Notes: generated from the sequence alone by a model not told the origin. 64,000 nucleotides of DNA from Pseudomonadota bacterium (GCA_023404705.1 JAEYAU010000057.1:1-64000); one strand, 5' to 3'. Shown: positions 50,426 through 59,571, counted from the stretch's first letter. Numbers and translations: made by a program.

Positions 50426-50920
50426 TTACGGCTTTCCGATCAGCATCGCGCCGAGCGCCGCGAGCAGCGGCAGCGGGATCGACACCAGCGCTCTGAGCCA
50501 CACGACCCCCGCCGGCATCAGCGGGATCTCGAAGATCACCAGGCGGTGCACCGCGAACAGCGCCCAGGCGATCGCGTAGGCGACCACCTGAGGCGCGCCG
50601 GCGCCGCTCTTGATCGCGGCGGTCGCGATCGAGAAGCCGATCACCGGACCGCCCGGCGTCGCGGCACCCGCGAGCGTGCCGAGCAGAATGCCGCTGAACC
50701 CCGAGCTCGGGCCGAGCCAGGCCGCGATCACCTCCTCGGGCATCAGCTCGGCGATGAAACCGGCGCCGACCACACCGATGGCGACGCGTGGCGTGAGGTG
50801 CACGAAGTCCATCAGCCCGTTCCAGGCCGCGCTCTTGAGCAACGGCCGGCTGCGCGCGGCGACGACCAGCGCGAGCACCGCCACCACGGCCCAGAGCGCG
50901 AGCGTGAGCAGGAGGCTCAT
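50426..50920 (-). CDS. Half-size permease, second half of a split pair
   Basis: A 164-residue membrane protein with about four helices. It contains TPRVAIGVVGAGFIAELMPE, then LGTLAGAATPGGPVIGFSIA. The GGP motif and the layout mirror the neighbouring 180-residue protein, so the two look like the halves of a YraQ/ArsP-type (DUF318) predicted permease encoded as separate genes. The start overlaps the preceding stop (ATGA). The substrate is unknown. Confidence 0.72.
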   Translation of the reverse strand: MSLLLTLALWAVVAVLALVVAARSRPLLKSAAWNGLMDFVHLTPRVAIGVVGAGFIAELMPEEVIAAWLGPSSGFSGILLGTLAGAATPGGPVIGFSIATAAIKSGAGAPQVVAYAIAWALFAVHRLVIFEIPLMPAGVVWLRALVSIPLPLLAALGAMLIGKP

Positions 50921-51459
50921 GCGGCCTCGCCCTTGGGCCGCAGCAGCCGCCAGGCGACCCGCGCGAGCAGCCCCGCGAGGATCGGCAGCGGGATCGACAG
51001 GATGATGCGCCAGGTGACGAACTCGACGCCGAAGAACGGCAGCTCCCAGACCAGCGCCCGCGCATAGCCCAGCAATGTCCAGCTCGTGATGAAGGCGACC
51101 GCCGCGCCCGCATCGGCGCCGGCCGCGAGCAACGCGGCAGCGACCGGGTAGATCGTGAACGGCCCGCCCGGCAGCACCGCGCCAATCAGCGTCGCGAAGA
51201 CGAGGCCCATCACGCCGGACTCGGCGCCGACCCAGCGCGACACGGCTTCGCGCGGCAGCAGCAGCGTGACGAAGGCACCGATCAGGCAGCCCGCGATCAC
51301 CTTCGGCACCACATCGGTGAGCAGCTCGAGATCCGAGAACAGGATCGCGAGGAAACGGTCCGGCCCCTTGCGGATATAGACCGTGACCGCGGCGACGATC
51401 GCGAGGCACGCGATGACAGCGAGCGACCAATCGAAGGCGCGACGACGACGAACCGACAT
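50917..51459 (-). CDS. Half-size permease, first half of a split pair
   Basis: A 180-residue membrane protein with about five helices. DVVPKVIAGCLIGAFVTLLL and ATLIGAVLPGGPFTIYPVAA are the DUF318/YraQ-like segments. Its downstream partner repeats the same layout, indicating an ancient duplicated or split permease that works as a heterodimer. Arsenic or another oxyanion or organometal is a possible substrate by family analogy only. Confidence 0.72.
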   Translation of the reverse strand: MSVRRRRAFDWSLAVIACLAIVAAVTVYIRKGPDRFLAILFSDLELLTDVVPKVIAGCLIGAFVTLLLPREAVSRWVGAESGVMGLVFATLIGAVLPGGPFTIYPVAAALLAAGADAGAAVAFITSWTLLGYARALVWELPFFGVEFVTWRIILSIPLPILAGLLARVAWRLLRPKGEAA

Positions 51460-51536
51460 GGAGAACTCAGGACGAAGGAGCGCGCATCGTCAACGGCGCA
51501 CCGTTCCCGTCAAGCCGCGCGGGCGCATAGGTGCCC

Positions 51537-52178
51537 TCATGGGCGCAGCTGCGCGGCCTCGCGCGCGAGCGCCGTGATGCGCGCGAAGTCGCGCGCTGCC
51601 AGCGCCTCTTTCGGCACCACCCAGGAGCCGCCGACCGCCACCACATTGGCGAGCGCCAGATAGGCCGCGGCATTGCGTATGTCGATGCCGCCTGTGGGAC
51701 AGAACCGCAGATCCGGCAGCGGCCCTGCGATGGATTTGAGCCAGCCGGTCCCGCCGGCCGATTCCGCGGGGAAGAACTTCAGCACTTTGAAGCCGTGCTC
51801 GGCGAGCCAGAGCGCTTCCGTCACCGTGGCGCAGCCCGGCACGGCCGGCACCGGGGCCTGCGCCAGCGCCTTGGCGAGCGTGGGCGGCGTGCCCGGGCTG
51901 ACGAGATATTTCGCGCCTGCGTCCACGACCGCATCCACATGGCGCGGCTCGGTGACGGTGCCGGCGCCCACCACGCAGTCGCCGACCTCGCCCGCGATGG
52001 ACTTGATAGCATCGATCGCAGCGTCCGTGCGCAGCGTCACTTCGATGACGCGCAATCCGCCCGCCCCGAGCGCGCGCGCGAGCGGCACCGCGTCGGCCGC
52101 GTTGGTGATGGTCAGCACCGGGATGACCGGAACCGTAGAGACGAGCGGGGTCGGATCGAGCGGCAGCTTGTTGAGCAT
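51537..52178 (-). CDS. eda: KDPG aldolase (2-dehydro-3-deoxyphosphogluconate aldolase)
   Basis: A 213-residue class I aldolase. VIPVLTITNAADAVPLARAL and VIEVTLRTDAAIDAI (catalytic Glu) are followed by VGAGTV, YLVSPGTPP, and LKFFPAESAGG with the Schiff-base Lys. FCPTGGIDIRNAAAYLAL binds phosphate. It cleaves KDPG to pyruvate and glyceraldehyde-3-phosphate in the Entner-Doudoroff pathway. The ATG at 52178 is preferred over 52202. The position near kdgK supports a sugar-acid route. Confidence 0.9.
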   Translation of the reverse strand: MLNKLPLDPTPLVSTVPVIPVLTITNAADAVPLARALGAGGLRVIEVTLRTDAAIDAIKSIAGEVGDCVVGAGTVTEPRHVDAVVDAGAKYLVSPGTPPTLAKALAQAPVPAVPGCATVTEALWLAEHGFKVLKFFPAESAGGTGWLKSIAGPLPDLRFCPTGGIDIRNAAAYLALANVVAVGGSWVVPKEALAARDFARITALAREAAQLRP

Positions 52179-52232
52179 CGGGGATCTCCGGGGCCGGGAC
52201 ACTCTCCCGAACCGGCCCCGGGATCAAGTGCT

Positions 52233-55200
52233 CTATTCGGCCGGCTGTGCGGCGGCCCGGCGCGCTGCCTTGCGCTCGGCGCGCTTGGCGAACCAGCGCT
52301 TGCGGCGCTCGGCCAGGTTGGCGATCACCATCAGGGCGGCCGGCGTGACGATCAGCGTCAGCACCGTCGCAAAGCCGAGGCCGAACACGATCGCGGTCGA
52401 CAGATGCACCCACCACTGGGTCGCGGGCGCGCCGATCCATATGTCGCGGTGGAAGAACTCGATGCTCACGCCGAACGCGATCGGCAGCACGCCGAGGATC
52501 GCGGTCACCGCGGTGAGCACCACCGGGCGCGCGCGCTCGCGGCAGGTCTGCAGGATCGCGTCGTAGGCCGCGACGCCCTCCTGCCGCAATCGATCATACG
52601 TGTCGATCAGCACGATATTGTTGTTCACGATCACGCCCGCATTGGCGATCACGCCGAGGCCGGTCATCACGACGCCGAAGGCCTGCCCCATGATCATGAG
52701 TCCGACCAGCACGCCGAACGTGGACAGCACCACCGCGGTGAGCACCAGCGCGACCGAGGTGAAGCGGTTGAACTGCGCGAGCAGCACCGCGAAGATCAGG
52801 AAGATCGCGGTGCCGAAGGCCTTCATCAAGAACGCCGACGCCTTCTCGCGTTCCTCGTCCTCGCCCTTCAGCTTGAACGTGACGCCGGGCCCGAGATCCG
52901 TCTTCGCGAGCTCGGCCGCGATCTCCTGCTGCACCTTGGCGCTCTGCACGCCCTCGGCGACATTGGACGAGACCGTGATCACGCGGTTCGAGTTGACGCG
53001 GTTGATGTAGCCGACGCGCTGCGCCGGCACGCGATGCACGAAGTTGCCGATCGGCACGTGACCCGACGAGGTCTGGATGCGCAGCTCGTCGATCTGGTCG
53101 AGGCTGCGCCGCTCGGCCGGATAGCGGACGATGATGTCCACGGCCTTGTCGGTGTCCGAGGGACGATACTCGGTGACCTTGGCGCCGTTGGTGACGAGCT
53201 GAATGCCAGTGCCGACCGTGTTGACGCTCGCGCCGTATTTGGCGGCCTCGGCCTTGTCGACCTCGATACGCCAGTCGATGCCGGGCAGCGGCAGGCCGTC
53301 GTCCACGTCGCGCACGTCGCTCCGCGCCGAGAGGATCGCGGCGGCCTTCTTCGCGGCCGCCGGCAGTTGCTCCGGGTCGAGTCCCGAGAGCTGGATCTGC
53401 ACCGGCTTGCCGGTGGCCGGGCCGCCACGCGGCGCCGTCACCTCGACGAGCACGCCCGGGATGTCGGCCGTCTTCTCGCGGATCGCGTCCATGATCTCGT
53501 GCGCCGAGCGGCGCTCGCGCCAGTCGACAAATTCGAACTGGATCACGCCGATCGTGTCCTCGGAGATCTCGCTCATGCCGCGCGGCTGCTCGCCGGTGCG
53601 CGTGTAGACGGTCTTGAGCTCCTTGAAGCCGAGCACCCGCTCTTCGATCTGGCGCAGGAAGTTATCCTTCTCCTCGAGCGAGAGGTTGCCGCGGCCGTGC
53701 ACGATCACCTGGCCGTAGTCGGGCTCCACCTTTGGGAAGAACTCGACGCCATTGCCGAACTTGCCGTAGGCCATCTGCACCGCGATCAGCAGGAACACCG
53801 CGAGCGAGAGTGTCATGCCGGGACGGCGCAGCGCGAGACGCACGGTGCGCATATAGAGGCCGCGGTCGGAGACGCGGTCGTCATGCGGCACGGGCGCGGC
53901 CTTGCCGAGGAGCGCGCCGAGCGTGGGCGTGAAGAACAGCGCCACAACGAGCGAGGCCGAGAGCGTCGCGATCAGCGTGATCGGCAGATACTTCATGAAC
54001 TCGCCGACGATGCCGGGCCAGAACAGCAGCGGCGAGAAGGCCGCGACGCGGGTTGCGGTTGCCGCGATCACGGGGCCCGCCATGCGCTTGGCGGCGAGCG
54101 AATAGGCTTCGCGCGGCGCCATGCCCTCGGACATGCGCCGCTCCGCGAATTCCGAGACGATGATGGCGTCGTCCACCAGCATGCCGACCGCGAGGATCAG
54201 CGAGAACAGCACGACGATGTTCACGGTCAGGCCCGCGAGCTGCAGGCCGAGCACACCGGCGAGGAACGAGGCCGGGATCGCGATACCGATGAACAGCGAG
54301 GCGCGGAAGCCGAGCGCGAACAGGATGATCACGACCACCAGCAGCACGCCGGTCGCGACCGAGTTCTCGAGGTCACCCAGCATCTGCCGGATGACTTTCG
54401 ACTTGTCCTGCGTATAGGCGATCTGCAGCGAAGCCGGGAAGGTCGGCTTCAGCTTCTCCATCACGAACTTCACGCCGTCGACGGTCTGGATCAGGTTGGC
54501 GCCCGAGCGCTTCGAGACCTCGATCGTCATCGCGGGCCGGCCGTTCACGCGCGTGACCGAGATCGGATCCTTGAAGGTCGGCTTCACTTGCGCGACGTCG
54601 CCGAGTGTGACCACCGCGGTCTGCGTCGCCGCCACCGGGATCTTCAGCACGTCGGCGGGCTGCTCGATCAGCGCCGGCACCTTCACGGCAAAGCGGCCAG
54701 TCTCGCCTTCCAGCGCGCCCGCCGCGACCAGGCTGTTCGACGACGCGGTCACGGCGATCAGCTGATCGAGCGAGACGCCGTAGCTCTTCATCAGCATCGG
54801 CTCGGCGATGATCTCCACCACCTCGTCGCGCGCGCCGCGCAGCTCGGCCGAGAGCACGCCCGGCACCTGCTCGAGCGCGTTCTTGGCGGTGCGCGCGATA
54901 CGCAGCAGTGTGCGCTCCGGCAGGTCGCCCGAGAGCGACACGACGAGCACCGGATAGAGCGAGAGGTTGACCTCCTGCACGGTCGGTTCGTCGGCATCGC
55001 GCGGCAGGTCGCGCTTCGACTCGTCCACCTTGGCGCGCACGTCGGCGAGCGCCGACTTCGCGTCGAAGCCGGCCTCGAATTCGAGCAGCACGAAGCCGCC
55101 GCCCTCGAAGGCGGTGGCGCGCATCTCCTTCACGTTGCCGACCGACTTGAGCTTGGTCTCGACCGGCTTGAGCAGCAGCCGCTCGGCATCCTCCGGGCTG

Positions 55201-55364
55201 ATGCCGCGCTGGGAGAGCTGCACATAGACGATCGGCACCTTCACGTCGGGCTCGGCTTCCTTCGGGATCGTCAGATAGGCGACGAGCCCCGCGACCAGGA
55301 AGAAGACGAGCGTCGCCAGCGTGAGGCGCGCATTGTTGATGGCGGTATCGACCGGGTTAGCCAT
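52233..55364 (-). CDS. RND efflux transporter, inner-membrane pump
   Basis: A 1043-residue AcrB/MexB-superfamily pump. TM1 is followed by YLTIPKEAEPDVKVPIVYVQ and the periplasmic loop. TM4 holds the proton-relay pair in VGMLVDDAIIVSEF, and a second loop and TM block follow (PTLGALLGK; GLGVIANAGVIVNNNIVLID). It exports drugs or other amphiphiles using the proton gradient. The start at 55364 (MANPVDTAI) is preferred over an ATG 6 nt upstream. It is downstream of the MFP gene. No TolC-type gene is in the window. Confidence 0.92.
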   Translation of the reverse strand: MANPVDTAINNARLTLATLVFFLVAGLVAYLTIPKEAEPDVKVPIVYVQLSQRGISPEDAERLLLKPVETKLKSVGNVKEMRATAFEGGGFVLLEFEAGFDAKSALADVRAKVDESKRDLPRDADEPTVQEVNLSLYPVLVVSLSGDLPERTLLRIARTAKNALEQVPGVLSAELRGARDEVVEIIAEPMLMKSYGVSLDQLIAVTASSNSLVAAGALEGETGRFAVKVPALIEQPADVLKIPVAATQTAVVTLGDVAQVKPTFKDPISVTRVNGRPAMTIEVSKRSGANLIQTVDGVKFVMEKLKPTFPASLQIAYTQDKSKVIRQMLGDLENSVATGVLLVVVIILFALGFRASLFIGIAIPASFLAGVLGLQLAGLTVNIVVLFSLILAVGMLVDDAIIVSEFAERRMSEGMAPREAYSLAAKRMAGPVIAATATRVAAFSPLLFWPGIVGEFMKYLPITLIATLSASLVVALFFTPTLGALLGKAAPVPHDDRVSDRGLYMRTVRLALRRPGMTLSLAVFLLIAVQMAYGKFGNGVEFFPKVEPDYGQVIVHGRGNLSLEEKDNFLRQIEERVLGFKELKTVYTRTGEQPRGMSEISEDTIGVIQFEFVDWRERRSAHEIMDAIREKTADIPGVLVEVTAPRGGPATGKPVQIQLSGLDPEQLPAAAKKAAAILSARSDVRDVDDGLPLPGIDWRIEVDKAEAAKYGASVNTVGTGIQLVTNGAKVTEYRPSDTDKAVDIIVRYPAERRSLDQIDELRIQTSSGHVPIGNFVHRVPAQRVGYINRVNSNRVITVSSNVAEGVQSAKVQQEIAAELAKTDLGPGVTFKLKGEDEEREKASAFLMKAFGTAIFLIFAVLLAQFNRFTSVALVLTAVVLSTFGVLVGLMIMGQAFGVVMTGLGVIANAGVIVNNNIVLIDTYDRLRQEGVAAYDAILQTCRERARPVVLTAVTAILGVLPIAFGVSIEFFHRDIWIGAPATQWWVHLSTAIVFGLGFATVLTLIVTPAALMVIANLAERRKRWFAKRAERKAARRAAAQPAE

Positions 55365-55444
55365 GAGCAAAGTCCGTTGCGCGTGCGCGCGAGTTCAGGT
55401 CATGCCGGCGCCCCGCGCCGGCATGCGAAACAGAGAGGCGCGGT

Positions 55445-56545
55445 TCAGCGCGCCGCAGTCTTGGGCTCCGGCATGGTGGCGAGCTTGTGCGGCTCGACCT
55501 TTTGTCCCTCGCGCACGAAGTCCTGTCCCTGGACGATCACTTGCGCGCCTTCGGCGAGACCGCCGACCCACATGTATTGCTGCTCATCCTCGACCACCGA
55601 GACCGACACGAACACGACGGCGCCGTTGGCGTCGACGGTGCGCACGCCGAGCTCACCCGAAGACGAGAAGGTGAGCGCCGAGCGCGGCACGCGCGCGGCC
55701 GGCACCTCGGCGAGCCGGATCGCGACCTCGGCCGTGATGCCGTCCGAGATCTTGCCGTCCGCATTCGGCACTTCGACGTCGACCCGATAGGTGCGCGTGC
55801 CCTGGCTCGCGGTCTTCGAGATGTAGCGGATCTTGCCGCTCGCGGTTTCGCCGCTGACCAGGCGGATCTCGGCCATCTCGCCGAGCCGCAAGCCGCCGAG
55901 GCGGCGCTCCGCCACCTCGACCACGGCCAGCATCGGGTCGAGCGCGATGATCTGCGCGATCTCCTTGCCGGGGGTCAGCCCCTGGCCGACCTCGGCCGGC
56001 ACCTCGTTGACAATGCCGGACCAGGGCGCCGTGACGACACCGCGGTCGCGCTCGGCCTCGGCCGAGGCGAGCTGCGCCTCCGCGATCTTGTACTGAGCCT
56101 CGAGATTGCCGAGGTCGAGCCTCGGCAGCGATCCGCGCTCGATCAGCACCCGCTTCGCCTCGAGCTCGGTCTTGCGCTGAGCCAGCATGGCGCGCGCCTG
56201 CGCGACCATGGCCTCGCGCGCCTCGTCGGACAGCACCGCGATCACCTCGCCGGCCTTCACGGCCTGTCCGCGGCGCACCTTGAGCTCCGTGAGAATGCCA
56301 TTGGTGCGCGCCACCGCCATCACCTTGCGGTCCGCCTCGGTGCGGCCCGACAACGTGAGCTTACGGCTGCGCGAGACCACCTCGGCGCCGATCACCGACA
56401 CACGGAACGGCGCTCTCGCGGCGGCTTCTCCGGTCTGCACGGCGGCGCGGCTCTCGCCGGTCTCGTGCGGAAACAGCTTTCCGGATGCGATCCAGGCAAC
56501 CGCGCCGACGACCAGGCCGACAGCGGCAACGCGACTCGCTTTCAT
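55445..56545 (-). CDS. RND efflux periplasmic adaptor (MFP)
   Basis: A 366-residue adaptor. It has an N-terminal membrane helix, a lipoyl half (VARTNGILTELKVRRGQAVK), an alpha hairpin (about 107-170, VAQARAMLAQRKTELEAKRV) and the returning lipoyl half (VVTAPWSGIVNEVPAEVGQG), then a beta-barrel with RLGEMAEIRLVSGE. It connects the RND pump to an outer-membrane channel. The start overlaps the TetR stop (ATGA), and the operon order is tetR, adaptor, pump. Confidence 0.9.
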   Translation of the reverse strand: MKASRVAAVGLVVGAVAWIASGKLFPHETGESRAAVQTGEAAARAPFRVSVIGAEVVSRSRKLTLSGRTEADRKVMAVARTNGILTELKVRRGQAVKAGEVIAVLSDEAREAMVAQARAMLAQRKTELEAKRVLIERGSLPRLDLGNLEAQYKIAEAQLASAEAERDRGVVTAPWSGIVNEVPAEVGQGLTPGKEIAQIIALDPMLAVVEVAERRLGGLRLGEMAEIRLVSGETASGKIRYISKTASQGTRTYRVDVEVPNADGKISDGITAEVAIRLAEVPAARVPRSALTFSSSGELGVRTVDANGAVVFVSVSVVEDEQQYMWVGGLAEGAQVIVQGQDFVREGQKVEPHKLATMPEPKTAAR

Positions 56546-57168
56546 CACACCTCTCCTTGCCGCGCGTCCCCTGCGCGGCTGTCCCTGAGCAGAAACTTCA
56601 CGACGTCGAGCACCATCGGGAAGACAGCTTCGGCGTCGAAATCCGGATCGATGGCGCGGCGCCGCTCGATGCCGTCGCCGAGCGCCATCAGCACCGAAAC
56701 GATCTTCTCGAACTCGAGATCGCGCGAGATCTCGCCGCGCTCCGCGGCGCGGCGCAGCACGTCGGCAAGGCCCGCCCGCACGTCGCGATCGATCGACTGA
56801 TAGATGCGCCCGACCTCGGTGTTGCGGCGCGCCTCCGCCATGATCTCGAGGCAGAGCGCGATCTCCTCTTCGCTGCGCTCGATCAGGTAGTAGCGGCCGA
56901 GCGCCTCCAGCCCGGTGAAGAAGTCGGGCGCCTTGTCGACCGCCGCGAAATCGGCCGCCGCCTGCGCGCGGTCGCGCTCGGCGATCGCCGCGATGATCGC
57001 CTCCTTGGAGCGGAAGTAGCGGTAGAGGTTGCCGGGACTCATGCTGGCCTCGGCGCAGATCTCCTGCATCGAGGCCTGATGGAAGCCGGAGCGGACGAAG
57101 CAGCGCTGGGCCGCATCGAGAATCTCGGAGCGGCGGTCAGCCTGCAGCTGGACGTTGGCGCGGCGCAT
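56545..57168 (-). CDS. TetR family repressor of the RND operon
   Basis: A 207-residue TetR protein. The N-terminal HTH (ILDAAQRCFVRSGFHQASMQ, then ASMSPGNLYRYFRSKEAIIA) is followed by an all-helical ligand domain ending FPMVLDVVKFLLRD. It is the first gene of the efflux operon, coupled to the adaptor gene by a 4-bp overlap. A GAACGTTC palindrome at the promoter is the likely operator, giving autoregulation. Confidence 0.9.
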   Translation of the reverse strand: MRRANVQLQADRRSEILDAAQRCFVRSGFHQASMQEICAEASMSPGNLYRYFRSKEAIIAAIAERDRAQAAADFAAVDKAPDFFTGLEALGRYYLIERSEEEIALCLEIMAEARRNTEVGRIYQSIDRDVRAGLADVLRRAAERGEISRDLEFEKIVSVLMALGDGIERRRAIDPDFDAEAVFPMVLDVVKFLLRDSRAGDARQGEV

Positions 57169-57221
57169 GCGTGTCTCGCGGAAGGGGCGGTCGCTCGCGC
57201 CTGTTGCAGCGCGGTAAGATA

Positions 57222-57268
57222 GAGCGAACGTTCATTCTCATTTAGCCGCACGGCTTTCATAATGTCAA
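57222..57268 (-). promoter_or_regulatory. Promoter and TetR operator of the RND operon
   Basis: On the minus strand: TTGACA (complement of 57263-57268), 17 nt, CTAAAT (complement of 57240-57245), followed by GAATGAACGTTCGCTC (complement of 57222-57237). The GAACGTTC core (57226-57233) is a perfect palindrome typical of AcrR/TetR-type operators. It lies 54 bp from the repressor start codon. Confidence 0.65.
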
Positions 57269-57396
57269 TCGGATCCTTCCTTACGTACCAGCCACGCTGT
57301 TCCTTCGCGGCCCCGGAACTCCATTGACCCTCCGGGCGAGGCCGGGCTACTCGGCGGACAGCGCCAGGTATCGGCGCTCCACCGGGGGACGTGGCA

Positions 57397-57768
57397 ATGG
57401 GGGCCTATCTCTGGATCGCGGTCGGCAGCGCCCTGGGGGGCATGGCGCGGCACTTCTGCACCGACCTCAGCGTTCGCTGGTTCGGCACCACGTTCCCCTG
57501 GGGCACGCTGATCATCAACGTGCTGGGGTCCTTCATCATCGGCCTGTTCTTCGCCCTGACGGCCAAGGAATGGGACGTCTCGGCCAACATGAAGCTCTTC
57601 GTCATGACGGGCTTCTGCGGCGGCTACACGACCTTCTCGGCCTTCAGCCTGCAGACCCTCAACCTGATGCAGGCCGGCGAGTGGCTCCGCGCCTCGGCCT
57701 ATATCCTGGGCTCGGTCGTGCTCTGCCTGGCCGCGGTCTGGGCCGGCTACGCCCTCGGCGCACGTTAA
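57397..57768 (+). CDS. crcB: Fluoride efflux channel CrcB/FluC
   Basis: A 123-residue four-helix membrane protein. GSALGGMARHF, TLIINVLGSFIIGLFF and GFCGGYTTFSAFSLQTL are the conserved Fluc motifs (Asn in TM2, Phe box in TM3). Dual-topology dimers export fluoride. ATG 57397 is chosen; GTG 57391 is in frame. No fluoride riboswitch consensus is seen in the 230 bp upstream. Confidence 0.9.
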   Translation: MGAYLWIAVGSALGGMARHFCTDLSVRWFGTTFPWGTLIINVLGSFIIGLFFALTAKEWDVSANMKLFVMTGFCGGYTTFSAFSLQTLNLMQAGEWLRASAYILGSVVLCLAAVWAGYALGAR

Positions 57769-57834
57769 TTTGTTCCCGACCGCGGTCTTTTCCGAATGCC
57801 GGTTCCGGCCGTTCGCGATCATGCTGAAGGCGTC

Positions 57835-57871
57835 TTGACCTTGGGTGTCGAAAAGATATCATCGTTATCAT
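57835..57871 (+). promoter_or_regulatory. Promoter and TATCAT repeats upstream of the GntR gene
   Basis: TTGACC (57835-57840), 16 nt, TATCAT (57857-57862) form a good sigma-70-type promoter. TATCAT is repeated at 57866-57871 (9-bp period), a possible operator for the GntR regulator itself. The start codon is at 57905. Confidence 0.5.
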
Positions 57872-57904
57872 AGTTACTGCTCGCCAACCGGAGACCCCCG
57901 CGGC

Positions 57905-58660
57905 ATGCGAGCCCACCCGGCGCTCATTCCGGATGAGGAGAAGGTCGTCGCGCTGCGCGGCGGCACCCTCTCGACTCAGATCGTCGCCCAGGTGCGCGAC
58001 GCGCTGTTCGAGAAGCGGCTCCGCCCGGGCGACTTCCTCGGCTCCGAGAAGGATCTGGCCGAACGCTTCGGCGTCAGCCGCATCGTTGCGCGCGACGCGC
58101 TGCGCACGCTCGAGGCGCAGGGCATCGTCGAGATCAAGGTCGGCGCGCGCGGCGGCGCCCGCATCGCCCGAGGCAATGCGCGGCTCTTCGCCGAGGCGCT
58201 CGCGGTGCAGCTCGACCTCGCCGGCGTATCGGTCTCCGAAATCATGGACGCGCAGCGCGCCATCGAGGCGCTCGCCGCCGAGCTCGCGGCCGAGAACGCC
58301 ACCGCCGAGGACAATGCGCGGCTGCGCGAGCTTCTCGCCGATGCGGAACGCAAGATCGACGACACCCCCGCCTACACGAAGTCCTGCCGCGACTTCCATC
58401 TCGCGGTCGCCGAGGCCTCGCACAACCGCGTGCTCGTGGTGCAGCTCATCTCGCTGCAGCACGTCTCCTGGCCGGCGCAGAACCACACGCTCACGCCGCA
58501 AGTCGCGCAGCGCATTCTCGATGTGCACCGCGATCTCGCCGGCCTGATCGAGATGCGCGACGCCGCCGGCGCGCGCCGCCTGATGGACGACCACGTGAAG
58601 ATGATCCGTGCCCGTCGCGTCGCCGAGGATCGCGACAAGCACGAGCACGGCTGCTGCTGA
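57905..58660 (+). CDS. GntR family transcriptional regulator (FadR subfamily)
   Basis: A 251-residue regulator. The N-terminal winged HTH (STQIVAQVRDALFEKRLRPG, then SEKDLAERFGVSRIVARDAL) is followed by an FCD effector domain (DAQRAIEALAAELAAENATA; DFHLAVAEASHNRVLV; RDAAGARRLMDDHVKMI). His/Asp residues in the FCD domain suggest a metal-assisted carboxylate ligand. It lies 35 bp upstream of the NMT1-like gene, its likely target. Confidence 0.87.
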   Translation: MRAHPALIPDEEKVVALRGGTLSTQIVAQVRDALFEKRLRPGDFLGSEKDLAERFGVSRIVARDALRTLEAQGIVEIKVGARGGARIARGNARLFAEALAVQLDLAGVSVSEIMDAQRAIEALAAELAAENATAEDNARLRELLADAERKIDDTPAYTKSCRDFHLAVAEASHNRVLVVQLISLQHVSWPAQNHTLTPQVAQRILDVHRDLAGLIEMRDAAGARRLMDDHVKMIRARRVAEDRDKHEHGCC

Positions 58661-58695
58661 ACGACAACGAACACGCGTAAAAAGGAGGACCCCCG

Positions 58696-59571
58696 ATGAG
58701 CAAGTTCGTGATCGAGCCGCACTTCCGGCTCCAGGAGTGGGTGGCCGAGGAGAAGGGCTACTTCAAGGACGAAGGCCTGGAATACGAATTCCGCGAGCTC
58801 GTGCAGAAGACCGACGGCAAGATCCACGACAAGGGTGTCAAGGTCGGCGCCTTCCAGTCGTTCGAGCAGGGCCGCAAGTCCGACGTGAGCTGCGCCTGCC
58901 ACTGGACCGTCGGCGTCGCCGCCTCGAAGGGTCACGGCCGGCTCTATCCAGACGTCTATTCGGTCGCGCCCGCCGCCGTCTTCGTGCCGGCCGACTCGCC
59001 CGTGAAGACACCGGAGGATCTCGCCGGCGTGCCGATCTCGGTCGGCTACCAGTCGGGCAGCCACTACTCGACCATTCAGGCGCTCGAGCAGTACATGCCG
59101 GCCGAGAAGATCAACCTCTCGTTCAACGACGGCATGCTGTTCAAGCGGATGGAGCTGCTGGTCGACGGCAAGGTGCCGGCCGCCGCGCTGTTCAGCGGGC
59201 CCTACTACTTCGCGGAGCAGCTCGGCTTCCGCAAGGTGATCGACACCACCTTCATGATCACCTCCATGATCCACGGCGATCCGGATCCCGAGGATCTCAA
59301 GAAGTTCTTCCGCGCCCTCAAGCGCGCCCAGCGCGACATCGACCTGCGCCCCGACCGCTACACGCACTACTACAAGAACGAATTCCCGGTGCGCTATCAC
59401 GGCATGATGGACACGCGCCGCTGGGGCCCCGGCGAGCGCATCGTATTCGAGCCCTACACCCGCGAGGTCTTCGAGGAGACTTTCACTTGGATCCGCGAGC
59501 ACGGGATTTTCCCGGACGAGAACCTCGCCAACGGCGCCTACGACAAGTCGGTGATGGTCGCGGCGGAGTAG
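58696..59571 (+). CDS. NMT1/THI5-like protein without a signal peptide
   Basis: 291 aa. FRLQEWVAEEKGYFKDEGLE opens an NMT1-like fold of the ABC substrate-binding family. The protein begins MSKFVIEPHF with no signal peptide or lipobox, so it appears cytosolic. A Cys/His motif, SCACHW (C66, C68, H69), is unusual for transport receptors. The ATG has AAAGGAGGACCCCCG upstream. No ABC partner is adjacent. It could be an enzyme or a ligand sensor related to THI5-type pyrimidine synthases, or a receptor with non-classical export; both are untested. Confidence 0.75.
   Translation: MSKFVIEPHFRLQEWVAEEKGYFKDEGLEYEFRELVQKTDGKIHDKGVKVGAFQSFEQGRKSDVSCACHWTVGVAASKGHGRLYPDVYSVAPAAVFVPADSPVKTPEDLAGVPISVGYQSGSHYSTIQALEQYMPAEKINLSFNDGMLFKRMELLVDGKVPAAALFSGPYYFAEQLGFRKVIDTTFMITSMIHGDPDPEDLKKFFRALKRAQRDIDLRPDRYTHYYKNEFPVRYHGMMDTRRWGPGERIVFEPYTREVFEETFTWIREHGIFPDENLANGAYDKSVMVAAE

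Noticed and set aside
51531..55790. 1419-codon open frame on the plus strand
   Set aside because: It runs opposite KDPG aldolase and the RND pump; its composition (His/Arg/Asp/Glu repeats) is a GC-driven mirror of real coding DNA.
57169..57396. Fluoride riboswitch before crcB
   Set aside because: The conserved GG-GATG-G...TTCGCC-like core was not found in the upstream region.
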